64,000 bases of DNA from Ruminococcus sp. GTDB taxonomy: Bacteria; Bacillota; Clostridia; Oscillospirales; Ruminococcaceae. Below the pieces are notes generated by a model that made no database searches, had not been told where the DNA came from, and worked only from the letters and a program-made list of their open reading frames with translations. The position numbers and the translations under genes are program-made. Positions within the stretch are counted from its first letter, which is position 1; every line of letters begins with the position of its first letter. Positions 1-8,071 of this stretch are shown in pieces. The DNA lies in assembly GCA_015066845.1 (NCBI GenBank), contig SVNO01000003.1:1-64000 (forward strand). Direction: 5' to 3'.

Positions 1-155
1 CCAACGGGGGAGGGGCTATATTTCGGGGACTTCGCTGTACAGCCCGTCCCCTCTGCTTCACTTCGTTCAGCATCTCCCCACCCCGTGGGGAGTCACCCAA
101 ACCCCTTTTGCGGAGCTATCGCTCCGCATTTGATTTCAGGTTTTTCGACAGACTG
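1..155 (-). repeat. Terminator-associated dispersed repeat, partial copy
   Basis: Read on the minus strand, it begins CAGTCTGTCGAAAAACCT and then has a GCGGAGC/GCTCCGC hairpin (110-127), a GGGGTTTGGG stretch and a C-rich CCCCTCCCCC arm that runs off the window. The same order of motifs occurs at 41400-41562, although this copy carries roughly 50 extra bases in the middle. Its CAGTCTG end abuts a terminator hairpin (157-181), as at the other two copies. It contains no ORF that looks real. Confidence 0.75.
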
Positions 156-156
156 A

Positions 157-188
157 GAGATGCACTGTGATGGTGCACCTCGTTTTTT
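157..188 (+). terminator. Rho-independent terminator of a gene left of the window
   Basis: A 9-position stem (GAGATGCAC/GTGCACCTC, one mismatch) is followed by six T. It lies directly beside the dispersed repeat end. Confidence 0.6.
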
Positions 189-218
189 CAGAAAACACAA
201 TATTTTTTGCATTTTCTC

Positions 219-247
219 TTGAATTCTATCCGGAATTGTGCTATAAT
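219..247 (+). promoter_or_regulatory. Promoter of the PrsA-like gene
   Basis: TTGAAT (219-224), a 17-base spacer and TATAAT (242-247). The predicted leader is about 185 bases and contains a small TCCGATG/CATCGGA hairpin (261-280). Apart from the repeat and terminator, the 1-437 stretch holds nothing else I can support. Confidence 0.7.
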
Positions 248-437
248 GATAATATTAGTGTCCGATGCACCCTCATCGGATTGCGGCAGCATGAAAATTA
301 CAGTTTTCTGGATTTTTGCTGCCATTACTAACAAATACGCTGTGTGGTGTACAGCAGCTTTCATCTGTACTTCACACCGTATTCACATAGCTCTGTTATA
401 CTGTACCAGAGCTTTCCCCGAAATGGGGAGGAAAGGA

Positions 438-1943
438 ATGAACAATATGAGCGAAGAAATGAACGCAAAAGAACCGCAGGAGGAAGTATACCAGAGTATT
501 CTGGGCGATGAAGTACCGCTGGATGAGGAAAGCAATGATGCAGCGGATACACCTGCGGAGGAACATAAGCCAAAGACTTCCAAGAAAAAGCTGCTGACCA
601 TCGCCGGCGTTTCTGCCGCATCCGTTGCACTGGTCGGATGCCTGACCTTTGCCGGTATCGGCATTTTCAACAAGAACAAGGCAGAACCGGCAGTTACTTC
701 CCCCAATGTCACCCTCGACACCAAGATGATTGCCTGCTACTACCATGACATGATTAACATGTACAAACAGAGCTATTCTGTTGAGGAGCTTCAGACATAC
801 TATCAGCTTGATGTGACAAAATCCCTGAAAACGCAACCCTATCCCTATGACGAGTCTCTCACATGGTATGACGCAATGATGGATTCTGCCAAGAATACCA
901 TCGAGCAGCAGCTTCTCATGTACGAGGCAGCAACGGAAGCCGGCTTTACCATGCCTGAAAAGGATCAGGAAATGGTTGAAGCAGCTCTTGCAGAGGTGGA
1001 CCTTGCGGAATACGGCAACGGCGTTACCATGGATGATGTGCGCAGAACCATGGAAATTCAGGCTCTCAGTACTGCATACTACTACCAGATGATGGAGGAG
1101 CTTAAGCCGTCCGAAGAAGAGATCCGCGCGTTGTATGAGGAGAATCCCAAGAACTACGAAACCTGCGGTCTGGCTGGCTTCCCTGTTTCCTACACTGCTG
1201 ACGAGGAGGGCGAAACACCCCTGACACAGGACGAGGCAAAGAAGATTGCCGATGAGCTTGCCGCAGTCAAGAATGTCAAGGAATTCGAGAAAATGGCATC
1301 CCAGATCCTTCTGGACCATGAGGGCTACACACAGGAAGAAGTGGATGTGAATATCCCGTCCATCTACAATGACGCATACACCTATACGGAAAACAATAAC
1401 CTTGCAGAATGGGCATTCGGCGGCGCAAAGGTGAACGATACCTTTGTACTTGAGGGCTCTGGTGCGTACTATGTTTACATCGTTACCAAGGAACCTGCAC
1501 TGGATGAAACCAATACTGTGAATGTCCGCCACATCCTGTTTATGGAGCAGGAGGACAACCGCGCTGCGGCTGAAGATGCACTCAAGGAATGGGAAAGCGG
1601 CGAAAAGACAGAGGACAGCTTTGCAGAGCTTGCAGAGCAGTATTCCGAGGATGGCGGTTCTTCCAATAACGGCGGTCTGTACGAGGATGTATACCCCGGT
1701 CAGATGGTGACGACTTTCAACGACTGGTGCTTTGATGAAAGCCGTAAGCCGGGCGATACGGGAATTGTAGAAACAGAGTACGGCGTACATGTGATGTACT
1801 TCTCCGCGGTCGGCAGTCCGTTGTGGATGCAGGAAGTTTCCAATACCATGGTACAGCAGACCTACAACGAATGGCACAGCGGTATTACAGAAAAGTATCC
1901 CATCACATTCAATGATGATGTGATGCGTTCCATTGACGGCTGA
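438..1943 (+). CDS. PrsA-like membrane-anchored foldase (PpiC-type peptidyl-prolyl isomerase)
   Basis: Probable extracytoplasmic chaperone/prolyl isomerase that helps secreted proteins fold after Sec export. The start at 438 is chosen for the GGGAGGAAAGG ribosome-binding site; the frame stays open upstream but is unlikely to be translated. The 501-residue protein has an acidic cytoplasmic N-terminus (about 1-47), a basic KTSKKK stop and one hydrophobic segment (about 50-75). A helical SurA/PrsA-type N-domain follows, then a parvulin domain at about 360-457 (NVRHILF, then GGLYEDVYPGQM and TEYGVHVMYF). The hydrophobic segment contains LVGC, which resembles a lipobox. The long N-terminal extension makes a normal lipoprotein signal unlikely, so I infer a single-pass anchor. 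It lies close to secA, and the dockerin proteins at 47-64 kb are plausible clients (inference). Confidence 0.85.
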   Translation: MNNMSEEMNAKEPQEEVYQSILGDEVPLDEESNDAADTPAEEHKPKTSKKKLLTIAGVSAASVALVGCLTFAGIGIFNKNKAEPAVTSPNVTLDTKMIACYYHDMINMYKQSYSVEELQTYYQLDVTKSLKTQPYPYDESLTWYDAMMDSAKNTIEQQLLMYEAATEAGFTMPEKDQEMVEAALAEVDLAEYGNGVTMDDVRRTMEIQALSTAYYYQMMEELKPSEEEIRALYEENPKNYETCGLAGFPVSYTADEEGETPLTQDEAKKIADELAAVKNVKEFEKMASQILLDHEGYTQEEVDVNIPSIYNDAYTYTENNNLAEWAFGGAKVNDTFVLEGSGAYYVYIVTKEPALDETNTVNVRHILFMEQEDNRAAAEDALKEWESGEKTEDSFAELAEQYSEDGGSSNNGGLYEDVYPGQMVTTFNDWCFDESRKPGDTGIVETEYGVHVMYFSAVGSPLWMQEVSNTMVQQTYNEWHSGITEKYPITFNDDVMRSIDG

Positions 1944-1944
1944 T

Positions 1945-2571
1945 ATGACGAAAAAAGAGCGTACGATCGCAGCCTGTACATTGCTGAAAGCGCAATATCC
2001 GGACGCACTGTGTTCTCTGGAATACAAAAAGCCCTATGAGCTGATGATTGCTGTGCGGCTTTCCGCACAGTGTACGGATGCGCGGGTGAACATTGTCACC
2101 AAGACGCTGTTTCAGCAGTTTCCCACCCTTGCAGCCTTTGCGGATGCAGATTTGACGGAGCTGGAAGAAGCTGTCAAGCCCTGCGGTTTTTACAAGACCA
2201 AGGCAAAGAGCATCAAGGAAGCGGCGCAGCTTTTGCTCGAACGCCATGGGGGAGAAGTGCCGCAGACAATGGAGGAACTCCTTGCATTGCCGGGCATCGG
2301 GCGCAAAACAGCCAACCTCCTGCTGGGCGACCTCTACGGTCAGCCGGCTGTGGTGACGGATACGCATTTCATCCGCATCACCGGACGGCTCGGACTGACG
2401 AAGAACACGGAACCGCAGAAGGTGGAAACGGATTTGCGCAAGCTCCTTCCACCGGAGGAATCCTCGGATTTCTGCCACCGGATCGTTCTGTTCGGCAGAG
2501 AATTCTGCAAGGCGCGAAAGCCCGTTTGCAAGGAATGTCCTCTGCGCGGCATCTGTCCGTCAGCGGAGTAA
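1945..2571 (+). CDS. nth: Endonuclease III (DNA glycosylase/AP lyase)
   Basis: Base-excision repair enzyme that removes oxidised pyrimidines and cleaves the abasic site. The 208-residue product has the helix-hairpin-helix LPGIGRKTAN with catalytic Lys121 and the conserved Asp139 in VVTDTHF. A C-terminal C-x6-C-x2-C-x5-C cluster should bind a [4Fe-4S] centre. The length is normal for the family. The start at 1945 lies one base after the stop of the foldase gene, so translational coupling is likely. A TTG at 1933 is also in frame but would overlap the upstream gene and has no obvious ribosome-binding site. Confidence 0.95.
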   Translation: MTKKERTIAACTLLKAQYPDALCSLEYKKPYELMIAVRLSAQCTDARVNIVTKTLFQQFPTLAAFADADLTELEEAVKPCGFYKTKAKSIKEAAQLLLERHGGEVPQTMEELLALPGIGRKTANLLLGDLYGQPAVVTDTHFIRITGRLGLTKNTEPQKVETDLRKLLPPEESSDFCHRIVLFGREFCKARKPVCKECPLRGICPSAE

Positions 2572-2639
2572 AGGTATAGCGGTATCGCCAATATTCTTTG
2601 TTGAATTTTGTGTATAATGTGGGCGATATCCGGCAGCTA

Positions 2640-2668
2640 TTGACAAAAGCGTATAAATAATATAAAAT
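2640..2668 (+). promoter_or_regulatory. Promoter of secA
   Basis: TTGACA (2640-2645), 17 bases, TAAAAT (2663-2668). This gives a leader of about 75 bases before the AAAGGCGG ribosome-binding site. Confidence 0.7.
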
Positions 2669-2750
2669 AGAAGTATGTATGGCAAGTCCGCACTGCAAAT
2701 GCAGGGATGTGCGGGAATGCCGCGAGTAAAGAGTAAAGGCGGTAAATAGA

Positions 2751-5486
2751 ATGGGCATTCTGACAACCATTTTTGGTTCGTACAGCGCAAAAGAGCTGAA
2801 GCGAATCGAACCGATTAAAGAAAAAGTGCTGGCACTGGAGGAGGAGTACAAGGCTCTGACAGACGCACAGCTCAAGGAAAAGACGTTTGAATTCCGTGAA
2901 AGACTGAATGAGGGTACTGCTACCCTTGACGATATTCTCCCCGAAGCACTGGCAACCGTGCGCGAGGCTGGTGACCGTGTGCTTGGTAAGCGCGCATATC
3001 CGGTACAGATTATCGGTGCAATCGTTCTGCATCAGGGACGTATTGCCGAGATGAGAACCGGTGAAGGTAAAACCCTCGTTGCTTGTCTGGCTGCGTATCT
3101 GAACGCACTGTCCGGCAAGGGCGTACATGTCGTTACCGTAAACGACTATCTGGCAAAAACACAGTCCGAGGAAATGGGCAAGGTACATCGTTTCCTTGGC
3201 CTGACAGTTGGCTGTATTCTGCATGGTCTGACCAATGCACAGCGTAGAATGGCGTATAACTGCGACATTACCTATGCAACCAACAACGAGCTGGGCTTTG
3301 ACTATCTGCGTGACAACATGGTCATCTACAAGAAGGACATGGTACAGCGCGCCCCCAATTTTGCCATTGTCGATGAGGTGGACTCCATCCTGATCGACGA
3401 AGCAAGAACTCCTCTGATCATTTCCGGTCAGGGCGACAAGTCCACAGAGCTTTACACGATGGTGGATGCATTCGCAAAGACGCTCTCCTCCGTAACTGTT
3501 GTTGAAATTGATGACAAGCAGGATCAGGATGAAGTGAGCGAAACTGCGGACTACATCATTGATGAAAAGGCAAAGACTGCAACCATCACCCGTCTGGGTG
3601 TGAAGAAAGCAGAGGCGCATTTCCATGTGGAGAACCTGATGGCTCCGGAAAATATGACGCTCCTGCACCACATCAATCAGGCACTCAAGGCAATCGGCAT
3701 CATGAAGCCCGATATTGACTACATCGTTGAAGACGGCGAAGTTATCATCATTGATGAATTTACCGGCCGTAAGATGCTCGGCAGACGTTTCAATGACGGT
3801 CTGCATCAGGCAATTGAAGCCAAGGAAGGCGTAAAGGTTGCGCGTGAATCCAAGACGCTGGCAACCATCACATTCCAGAACTACTTCCGTCTGTACGCAA
3901 AGCTCTCCGGTATGACCGGTACAGCGATGACAGAAGAAGACGAGTTCAAGGAAATCTACAAACTCGATGTAATTGCCATCCCGACCAACAAGCCGGTTAT
4001 CCGTGTGGACCATCCCGATCAGGTTTACAGATCTGAAAAGGGTAAGTTCCTCCAGATTATTGAGCAGGTTGTGGAATGCCACGAAAAGGGACAGCCTGTT
4101 CTGGTAGGTACAATTTCCATCGAAAAGTCCGAAATCCTGTCCAAGCTCCTCAAACGCCGCGGCATCAAGCATGAAGTGCTCAATGCGAAGTACCATGCAA
4201 AGGAAGCGGAAATCGTTGCACAGGCAGGTAAGCTCGGTGCAGTTACCATCGCAACCAACATGGCTGGTCGTGGTACTGACATCATCCTCGGCGGTAACGC
4301 AGAATTCTCTGCAAAGGCTGAGATGCGCAAGATGGAATATGATGAAATTGTTATCAACGAAGCCATCGGCTTTGCAGATACAACGGATGAGGAAATCCTT
4401 GCAGCAAGAGCTGTATACCGCGAACTGTATGCAAAGTATGACGCACAGGTCAAGGAAGCTGCTGTGGCAGTTCGTGAGGCAGGCGGTCTGTTCATCATTG
4501 GTACGGAGCGTCATGAATCCAGACGTATTGATAACCAGCTGCGTGGTCGTGCCGGCCGTCAGGGTGACCCCGGCGAGAGCCGTTTCTTCCTCTCTGTAGA
4601 GGATGACCTGATGCGTATTTTCGCAGGCGACCGCATGGAATCCGTCATGCGTTCTCTCAATGTAGAGGAAACCGAGGCAATCGAGAGCAAGTGGCTGACC
4701 AAGATCATTGCATCCTCTCAGAAGAAGGTAGAAGGCAGAAACTTCAGCATCAGAAAGAACGTCCTCAACTACGACGACGTTATGAATACCCAGCGTGAAA
4801 TCATCTACAAGCAGAGAGCACAGGTGCTCGATGGTGAAGACCTGCACGATTCCATCGTCAAGATGATGGAAGAACTGGTAACAACTGTTGCTGGTCAGTA
4901 CATTGCCGAGGAGGAAGTACAGGACGATTGGAACCTCATCGGTCTGAAGGACTACTTCTACGGCTGGCTGCTTGAGGACGGTGATTTGGTATACAGTGAG
5001 GAAGAAATGCTCACCACGACCAAGAGCGACATCATCAGCTTCCTCGTGGACAAAATCAAGGCGAAGTATGCACAGAAGGAAGAAACCTACGGTGCAAACA
5101 TCATTCGCGAGCTGGAGCGCGTGGTAATGCTCAAGGTGGTAGATACCAAGTGGATGGCACATATTGACGATATGGCAGAGCTGAAGCGCGGTATCTCTCT
5201 GAGAAGCTATGGTCAGAAGAATCCCGTTATCGAGTATCGTTACGAGGGCTTTGATATGTTTGATGCGATGGTAGAATCCATTCGTGAGGATACTGTCCGT
5301 ATGCTGCTGACCATCCAGATTCAGCAGAATCAGGCTCCGCAGCGTGAACAGGTGGCAAAGCCCGATGCGCCGAATGCAGGCAGCGTTGAGGCGCGCCAGT
5401 CCATGAAGGTCGGCCCGAACGACCCGTGTCCCTGCGGCAGCGGCAAGAAGTATAAGAAGTGCTGTGCCAGCAAGGAAAATCAGTAA
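2751..5486 (+). CDS. secA: Preprotein translocase ATPase SecA
   Basis: Motor ATPase that drives unfolded preproteins through SecYEG. The 911 residues include the Walker A TGEGKT (about 103-108), the DEVDSILIDEARTP box, the preprotein cross-linking region, motif VI (QLRGRAGRQGDPG) and the helical scaffold. A C-terminal SEC-C zinc motif (CPCGSGKKYKKCC) contacts SecB-like partners or lipids in other species. The protein is complete and slightly long for a Firmicute. The gene has its own promoter and is followed by a hairpin (5494-5517). Being close to the PrsA-like foldase, it forms a small secretion neighbourhood at this end of the window. Confidence 0.98.
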   Translation: MGILTTIFGSYSAKELKRIEPIKEKVLALEEEYKALTDAQLKEKTFEFRERLNEGTATLDDILPEALATVREAGDRVLGKRAYPVQIIGAIVLHQGRIAEMRTGEGKTLVACLAAYLNALSGKGVHVVTVNDYLAKTQSEEMGKVHRFLGLTVGCILHGLTNAQRRMAYNCDITYATNNELGFDYLRDNMVIYKKDMVQRAPNFAIVDEVDSILIDEARTPLIISGQGDKSTELYTMVDAFAKTLSSVTVVEIDDKQDQDEVSETADYIIDEKAKTATITRLGVKKAEAHFHVENLMAPENMTLLHHINQALKAIGIMKPDIDYIVEDGEVIIIDEFTGRKMLGRRFNDGLHQAIEAKEGVKVARESKTLATITFQNYFRLYAKLSGMTGTAMTEEDEFKEIYKLDVIAIPTNKPVIRVDHPDQVYRSEKGKFLQIIEQVVECHEKGQPVLVGTISIEKSEILSKLLKRRGIKHEVLNAKYHAKEAEIVAQAGKLGAVTIATNMAGRGTDIILGGNAEFSAKAEMRKMEYDEIVINEAIGFADTTDEEILAARAVYRELYAKYDAQVKEAAVAVREAGGLFIIGTERHESRRIDNQLRGRAGRQGDPGESRFFLSVEDDLMRIFAGDRMESVMRSLNVEETEAIESKWLTKIIASSQKKVEGRNFSIRKNVLNYDDVMNTQREIIYKQRAQVLDGEDLHDSIVKMMEELVTTVAGQYIAEEEVQDDWNLIGLKDYFYGWLLEDGDLVYSEEEMLTTTKSDIISFLVDKIKAKYAQKEETYGANIIRELERVVMLKVVDTKWMAHIDDMAELKRGISLRSYGQKNPVIEYRYEGFDMFDAMVESIREDTVRMLLTIQIQQNQAPQREQVAKPDAPNAGSVEARQSMKVGPNDPCPCGSGKKYKKCCASKENQ

Positions 5487-5493
5487 TTGTATC

Positions 5494-5520
5494 AGCCCTC
5501 TCCCTTTGGAGGGGGCTGGT
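5494..5520 (+). terminator. Terminator-like hairpin after secA
   Basis: AGCCCTCTCC (5494-5503) pairs with GGAGGGGGCT (5508-5517), one position being a G-U pair. Only a short GGTTT follows, so termination may be partial and allow read-through into the acetyltransferase gene. Confidence 0.45.
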
Positions 5521-5536
5521 TTGATAGGAGGATATG

Positions 5537-6154
5537 ATGACGGAACAGGAAAAAATGCTTGCGGGCAAGATCTATGATCCTTCCGATGCGGTATTATTGG
5601 AAAAGCGCACCCGTGCGCACAGACTTTGCAGGGATTACAACGACACCTACGAAACCGACGAGGAACGTCGTGCACAGATCCTTGCAGAGCTGATTCCGGA
5701 TATGGGAGAAGGCACCTGCCTGCTCGATCCGATCCGCTTTGATTACGGCGAATTCACAAGCTTCGGCACAAACTGCTTTGCCAACTTCAACCTGACCGTA
5801 CTTGACACCTGTCCGGTATGCATCGGGAATGATGTGTTTTTCGGCCCGAACTGCACGATTGCTACGCCCATCCATCCCTTGCTCCCAACTGAGCGCAATA
5901 TGCGCATCAAGGAGGACGGCACGCCATATGATCTGGAATACGGTGCACCCATCACGATTGGGGACGGCTGCTGGCTGGCATCGAATGTCATTGTCTGCGG
6001 TGGTGTGACCATCGGCGCAGGCACGGTTATCGGGGCTGGCAGTGTGGTGACTCGTGACATTCCGGCAGGCGTGTTCGCGGCGGGCAATCCATGCAGAGTC
6101 ATTCGTCCGATCACGGAACAGGATTCCATCCATCTCAAACAACACCTCTGGTAA
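5537..6154 (+). CDS. Sugar O-acetyltransferase, maltose/galactoside acetyltransferase type
   Basis: Cytoplasmic acetyl-CoA-dependent acetyltransferase of the left-handed beta-helix (hexapeptide) family; the sugar substrate cannot be read from sequence. The 205 residues start with the family Mac domain (MLAGKIYDPSD, about 8-18). Hexapeptide repeats follow (IGNDVFFGPNC, ITIGDGCWLASNVIVCGGVTIG), ending in the typical AAGNPCRVIRPI. The family catalytic His lies in TPIHPL. AGGAGG ends five bases before the ATG at 5537; an ATG one codon earlier is only two bases from it and is less likely. It is followed closely by a methyltransferase and hslO in one transcription unit. Confidence 0.88.
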   Translation: MTEQEKMLAGKIYDPSDAVLLEKRTRAHRLCRDYNDTYETDEERRAQILAELIPDMGEGTCLLDPIRFDYGEFTSFGTNCFANFNLTVLDTCPVCIGNDVFFGPNCTIATPIHPLLPTERNMRIKEDGTPYDLEYGAPITIGDGCWLASNVIVCGGVTIGAGTVIGAGSVVTRDIPAGVFAAGNPCRVIRPITEQDSIHLKQHLW

Positions 6155-6165
6155 GGAGGCGCACT

Positions 6166-6948
6166 ATGAATTACGAGAATTTTGCAGCGTGTTATGACGC
6201 GCTGACGGAGAATGTAGAATACCCCCTGCGCGCGGCAAGACTGCACCATCTGGTAGAGCAGCACATCCGCACAGAGGGCAGAATCCTGCTTGACCTTGCC
6301 TGCGGCAGCGGCTCGATGAGCGAGGAAATGGCGAAGCTTGGGTACGATGTGGTTGCCGTGGACAATTCTCCTTCCATGCTGACAGCGGCAATGGAGAAGA
6401 AATATGAAAGCGGACTGCCCATCCAGTACCTCTGTCAGGACATGCGTGAGCTGGATATGTTCGGGACGATGGACATTACCATCTGTACTCTGGACAGCCT
6501 CAATCATCTCCCTTCTCTGGAGGATGTGCAGCGTGTATTTGCGCGTGTGTCGCTCTTTGCAATGCCCGGCGGACTGTTCCTGTTTGACATGAACACCATT
6601 TACAAGCACCATGCAATCCTCAATGGACAGACCTATGTCTACGATACGGACACGGTGTTCTGCGTGTGGGAGAATCATCTGCGGGAGGGCACAAATATCG
6701 TGGATATGCAGCTGACGTTCTTTGAGCAGGAGGATGGGGTATATTACCGCAGCGAGGAGCAGATTGTGGAAAACGCCTATTCTGTGGAGGAAATCACTGC
6801 TGCCATCGCACAGGCGGGATTGGAGCTTGTGGAAATCCTCGATGCGGATGCACAGCTTTCGCAGCCGGAAGCCACATGCGCTCCCACGGAAACGACACAG
6901 CGGCTCTTGTTTGTGACAAGAAAGCCGGAACTGGAGGAAAAACGATGA
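6166..6948 (+). CDS. Class I SAM-dependent methyltransferase, substrate unknown
   Basis: A 260-residue Rossmann-fold methyltransferase. The SAM-binding motif I is LLDLACGSGSMSEEMA (about 41-56), with acidic VVAVDNSP at the end of strand 2 and DITICTLDSLNHL at motif IV. It resembles small-molecule methyltransferases of the UbiE/COQ5-like superfamily, but I cannot name the substrate. AAGGAGG precedes the ATG at 6166. Its TGA overlaps the ATG of hslO (ATGA at 6945-6948), so the two are translationally coupled. Confidence 0.85.
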   Translation: MNYENFAACYDALTENVEYPLRAARLHHLVEQHIRTEGRILLDLACGSGSMSEEMAKLGYDVVAVDNSPSMLTAAMEKKYESGLPIQYLCQDMRELDMFGTMDITICTLDSLNHLPSLEDVQRVFARVSLFAMPGGLFLFDMNTIYKHHAILNGQTYVYDTDTVFCVWENHLREGTNIVDMQLTFFEQEDGVYYRSEEQIVENAYSVEEITAAIAQAGLELVEILDADAQLSQPEATCAPTETTQRLLFVTRKPELEEKR

Positions 6949-7814
6949 GTCTTATTAAACGAGCAATTTCCGCGGATGGCAGTGTAGTTGCCTCCGCGAT
7001 TGACGCAACCGATATGGTGGCAAAGATCGAGCAATACCACAAGCCCTCTGCAGTGGTGACGGCGGCACTGGGCAGACTGACGATTGCGGCATCCCTGATG
7101 GGATACGGATTGAAATCGGCAGATGAATCGCTGACGCTGCGCATTGACGGTGACGGCCCGATTGGCAGCATGGTGGCATGTGCGGATGATTTGGGAAATG
7201 TCAAGTGCTATGCGACCAACTACATTGTGGAAATCCCGCTGAATGCCAAGGGCAAGCTGGATGTGGGCGGTGCTGTGGGAAACGGTACTTTTTCTGTGAT
7301 TAAGGACATGGGACTGAAAGAGCCGTATGTGGGGACAATTCCGCTGGTTTCCGGTGAAATTGCGGAGGATATTGCGAATTATTACGCATCGAGTGAGCAG
7401 ATCCCAACTGTTCTGAGTCTGGGCGTACTGGTTGCGCCGGATTTGTCGGTGCAGTATGCAGGCGGTTTTCTGATTCAGCTGCTGCCGTTTGCGGATGAGG
7501 CATGTATTCCGATTCTGGAGAAGAATGTGGCAGAAATGCCGCATTTCACGGACATGTTGGCAGCCGGCATGACAGCGGAGGATATAGTGATGAAGTGTCT
7601 GGACGGACTGGACGCGAATTTGCTGGATGAAGCGGAATCCGGTTATTTCTGCGATTGCAGCCGTGAGAGAACGGCGCGTGTGCTGACGAGTATCAGCAGA
7701 GATGATTTGCAGGAGCTTGCGGAAAGCAAGGAAAATATTGAGGTATGCTGCCATTTCTGTGATAAGAAGTATCGCTTTACGCCGGAGGAGATTCTGGGGT
7801 TGATTGAGGAATGA
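6945..7814 (+). CDS. hslO: Redox-regulated chaperonin Hsp33
   Basis: Holdase chaperone activated by oxidative stress in the cytoplasm. The 289-residue protein contains the N-terminal substrate-binding domain (RIDGDGPIGSM, GGAVGNGTFSVIKD). The C-terminal zinc switch has the form C-x-C (CDC), then 30 residues, then C-x-x-C (CHFC). Those four Cys are the family redox centre and all are present. The start is set by the ATGA overlap with the upstream methyltransferase. A strong terminator follows. Confidence 0.95.
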   Translation: MSLIKRAISADGSVVASAIDATDMVAKIEQYHKPSAVVTAALGRLTIAASLMGYGLKSADESLTLRIDGDGPIGSMVACADDLGNVKCYATNYIVEIPLNAKGKLDVGGAVGNGTFSVIKDMGLKEPYVGTIPLVSGEIAEDIANYYASSEQIPTVLSLGVLVAPDLSVQYAGGFLIQLLPFADEACIPILEKNVAEMPHFTDMLAAGMTAEDIVMKCLDGLDANLLDEAESGYFCDCSRERTARVLTSISRDDLQELAESKENIEVCCHFCDKKYRFTPEEILGLIEE

Positions 7815-7849
7815 GGATGCCATGCATTCCGCACTTGTTTTGAAAATAG

Positions 7850-7884
7850 ACTCCCTCTTGTTTGCGCAAGAGGGAGTTTTTTCT
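7850..7884 (+). terminator. Rho-independent terminator after hslO
   Basis: ACTCCCTCTTG (7850-7860) pairs perfectly with CAAGAGGGAGT (7867-7877), followed by a T-run. Confidence 0.9.
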
Positions 7885-8071
7885 ATCGTATTGGATTTAT
7901 GGTACACTGGTAGGGGAGAGGTGGGGAAGTGAATGGATGCTGAAAACCTGCGTTCCTTTGTGACCGGCAGGACGTTTCAATCTTTCATCATCCGCCTGAA
8001 ACTGGATTTAAGGATTTTTTAATAATTTCTATGCTACAATGGAATCACAACGAAGAAAGGCGGTAGAGCAT

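Noticed and set aside
396-2027. Long minus-strand open frame of 543 codons opposite the foldase gene
   Set aside because: It is the mirror of a real gene in another frame, with no ribosome-binding site and no recognisable motifs.
2637-5675. A 1,012-codon minus-strand frame across secA
   Set aside because: Shadow frame; secA on the plus strand has every family motif. The unusual length follows from codon bias.
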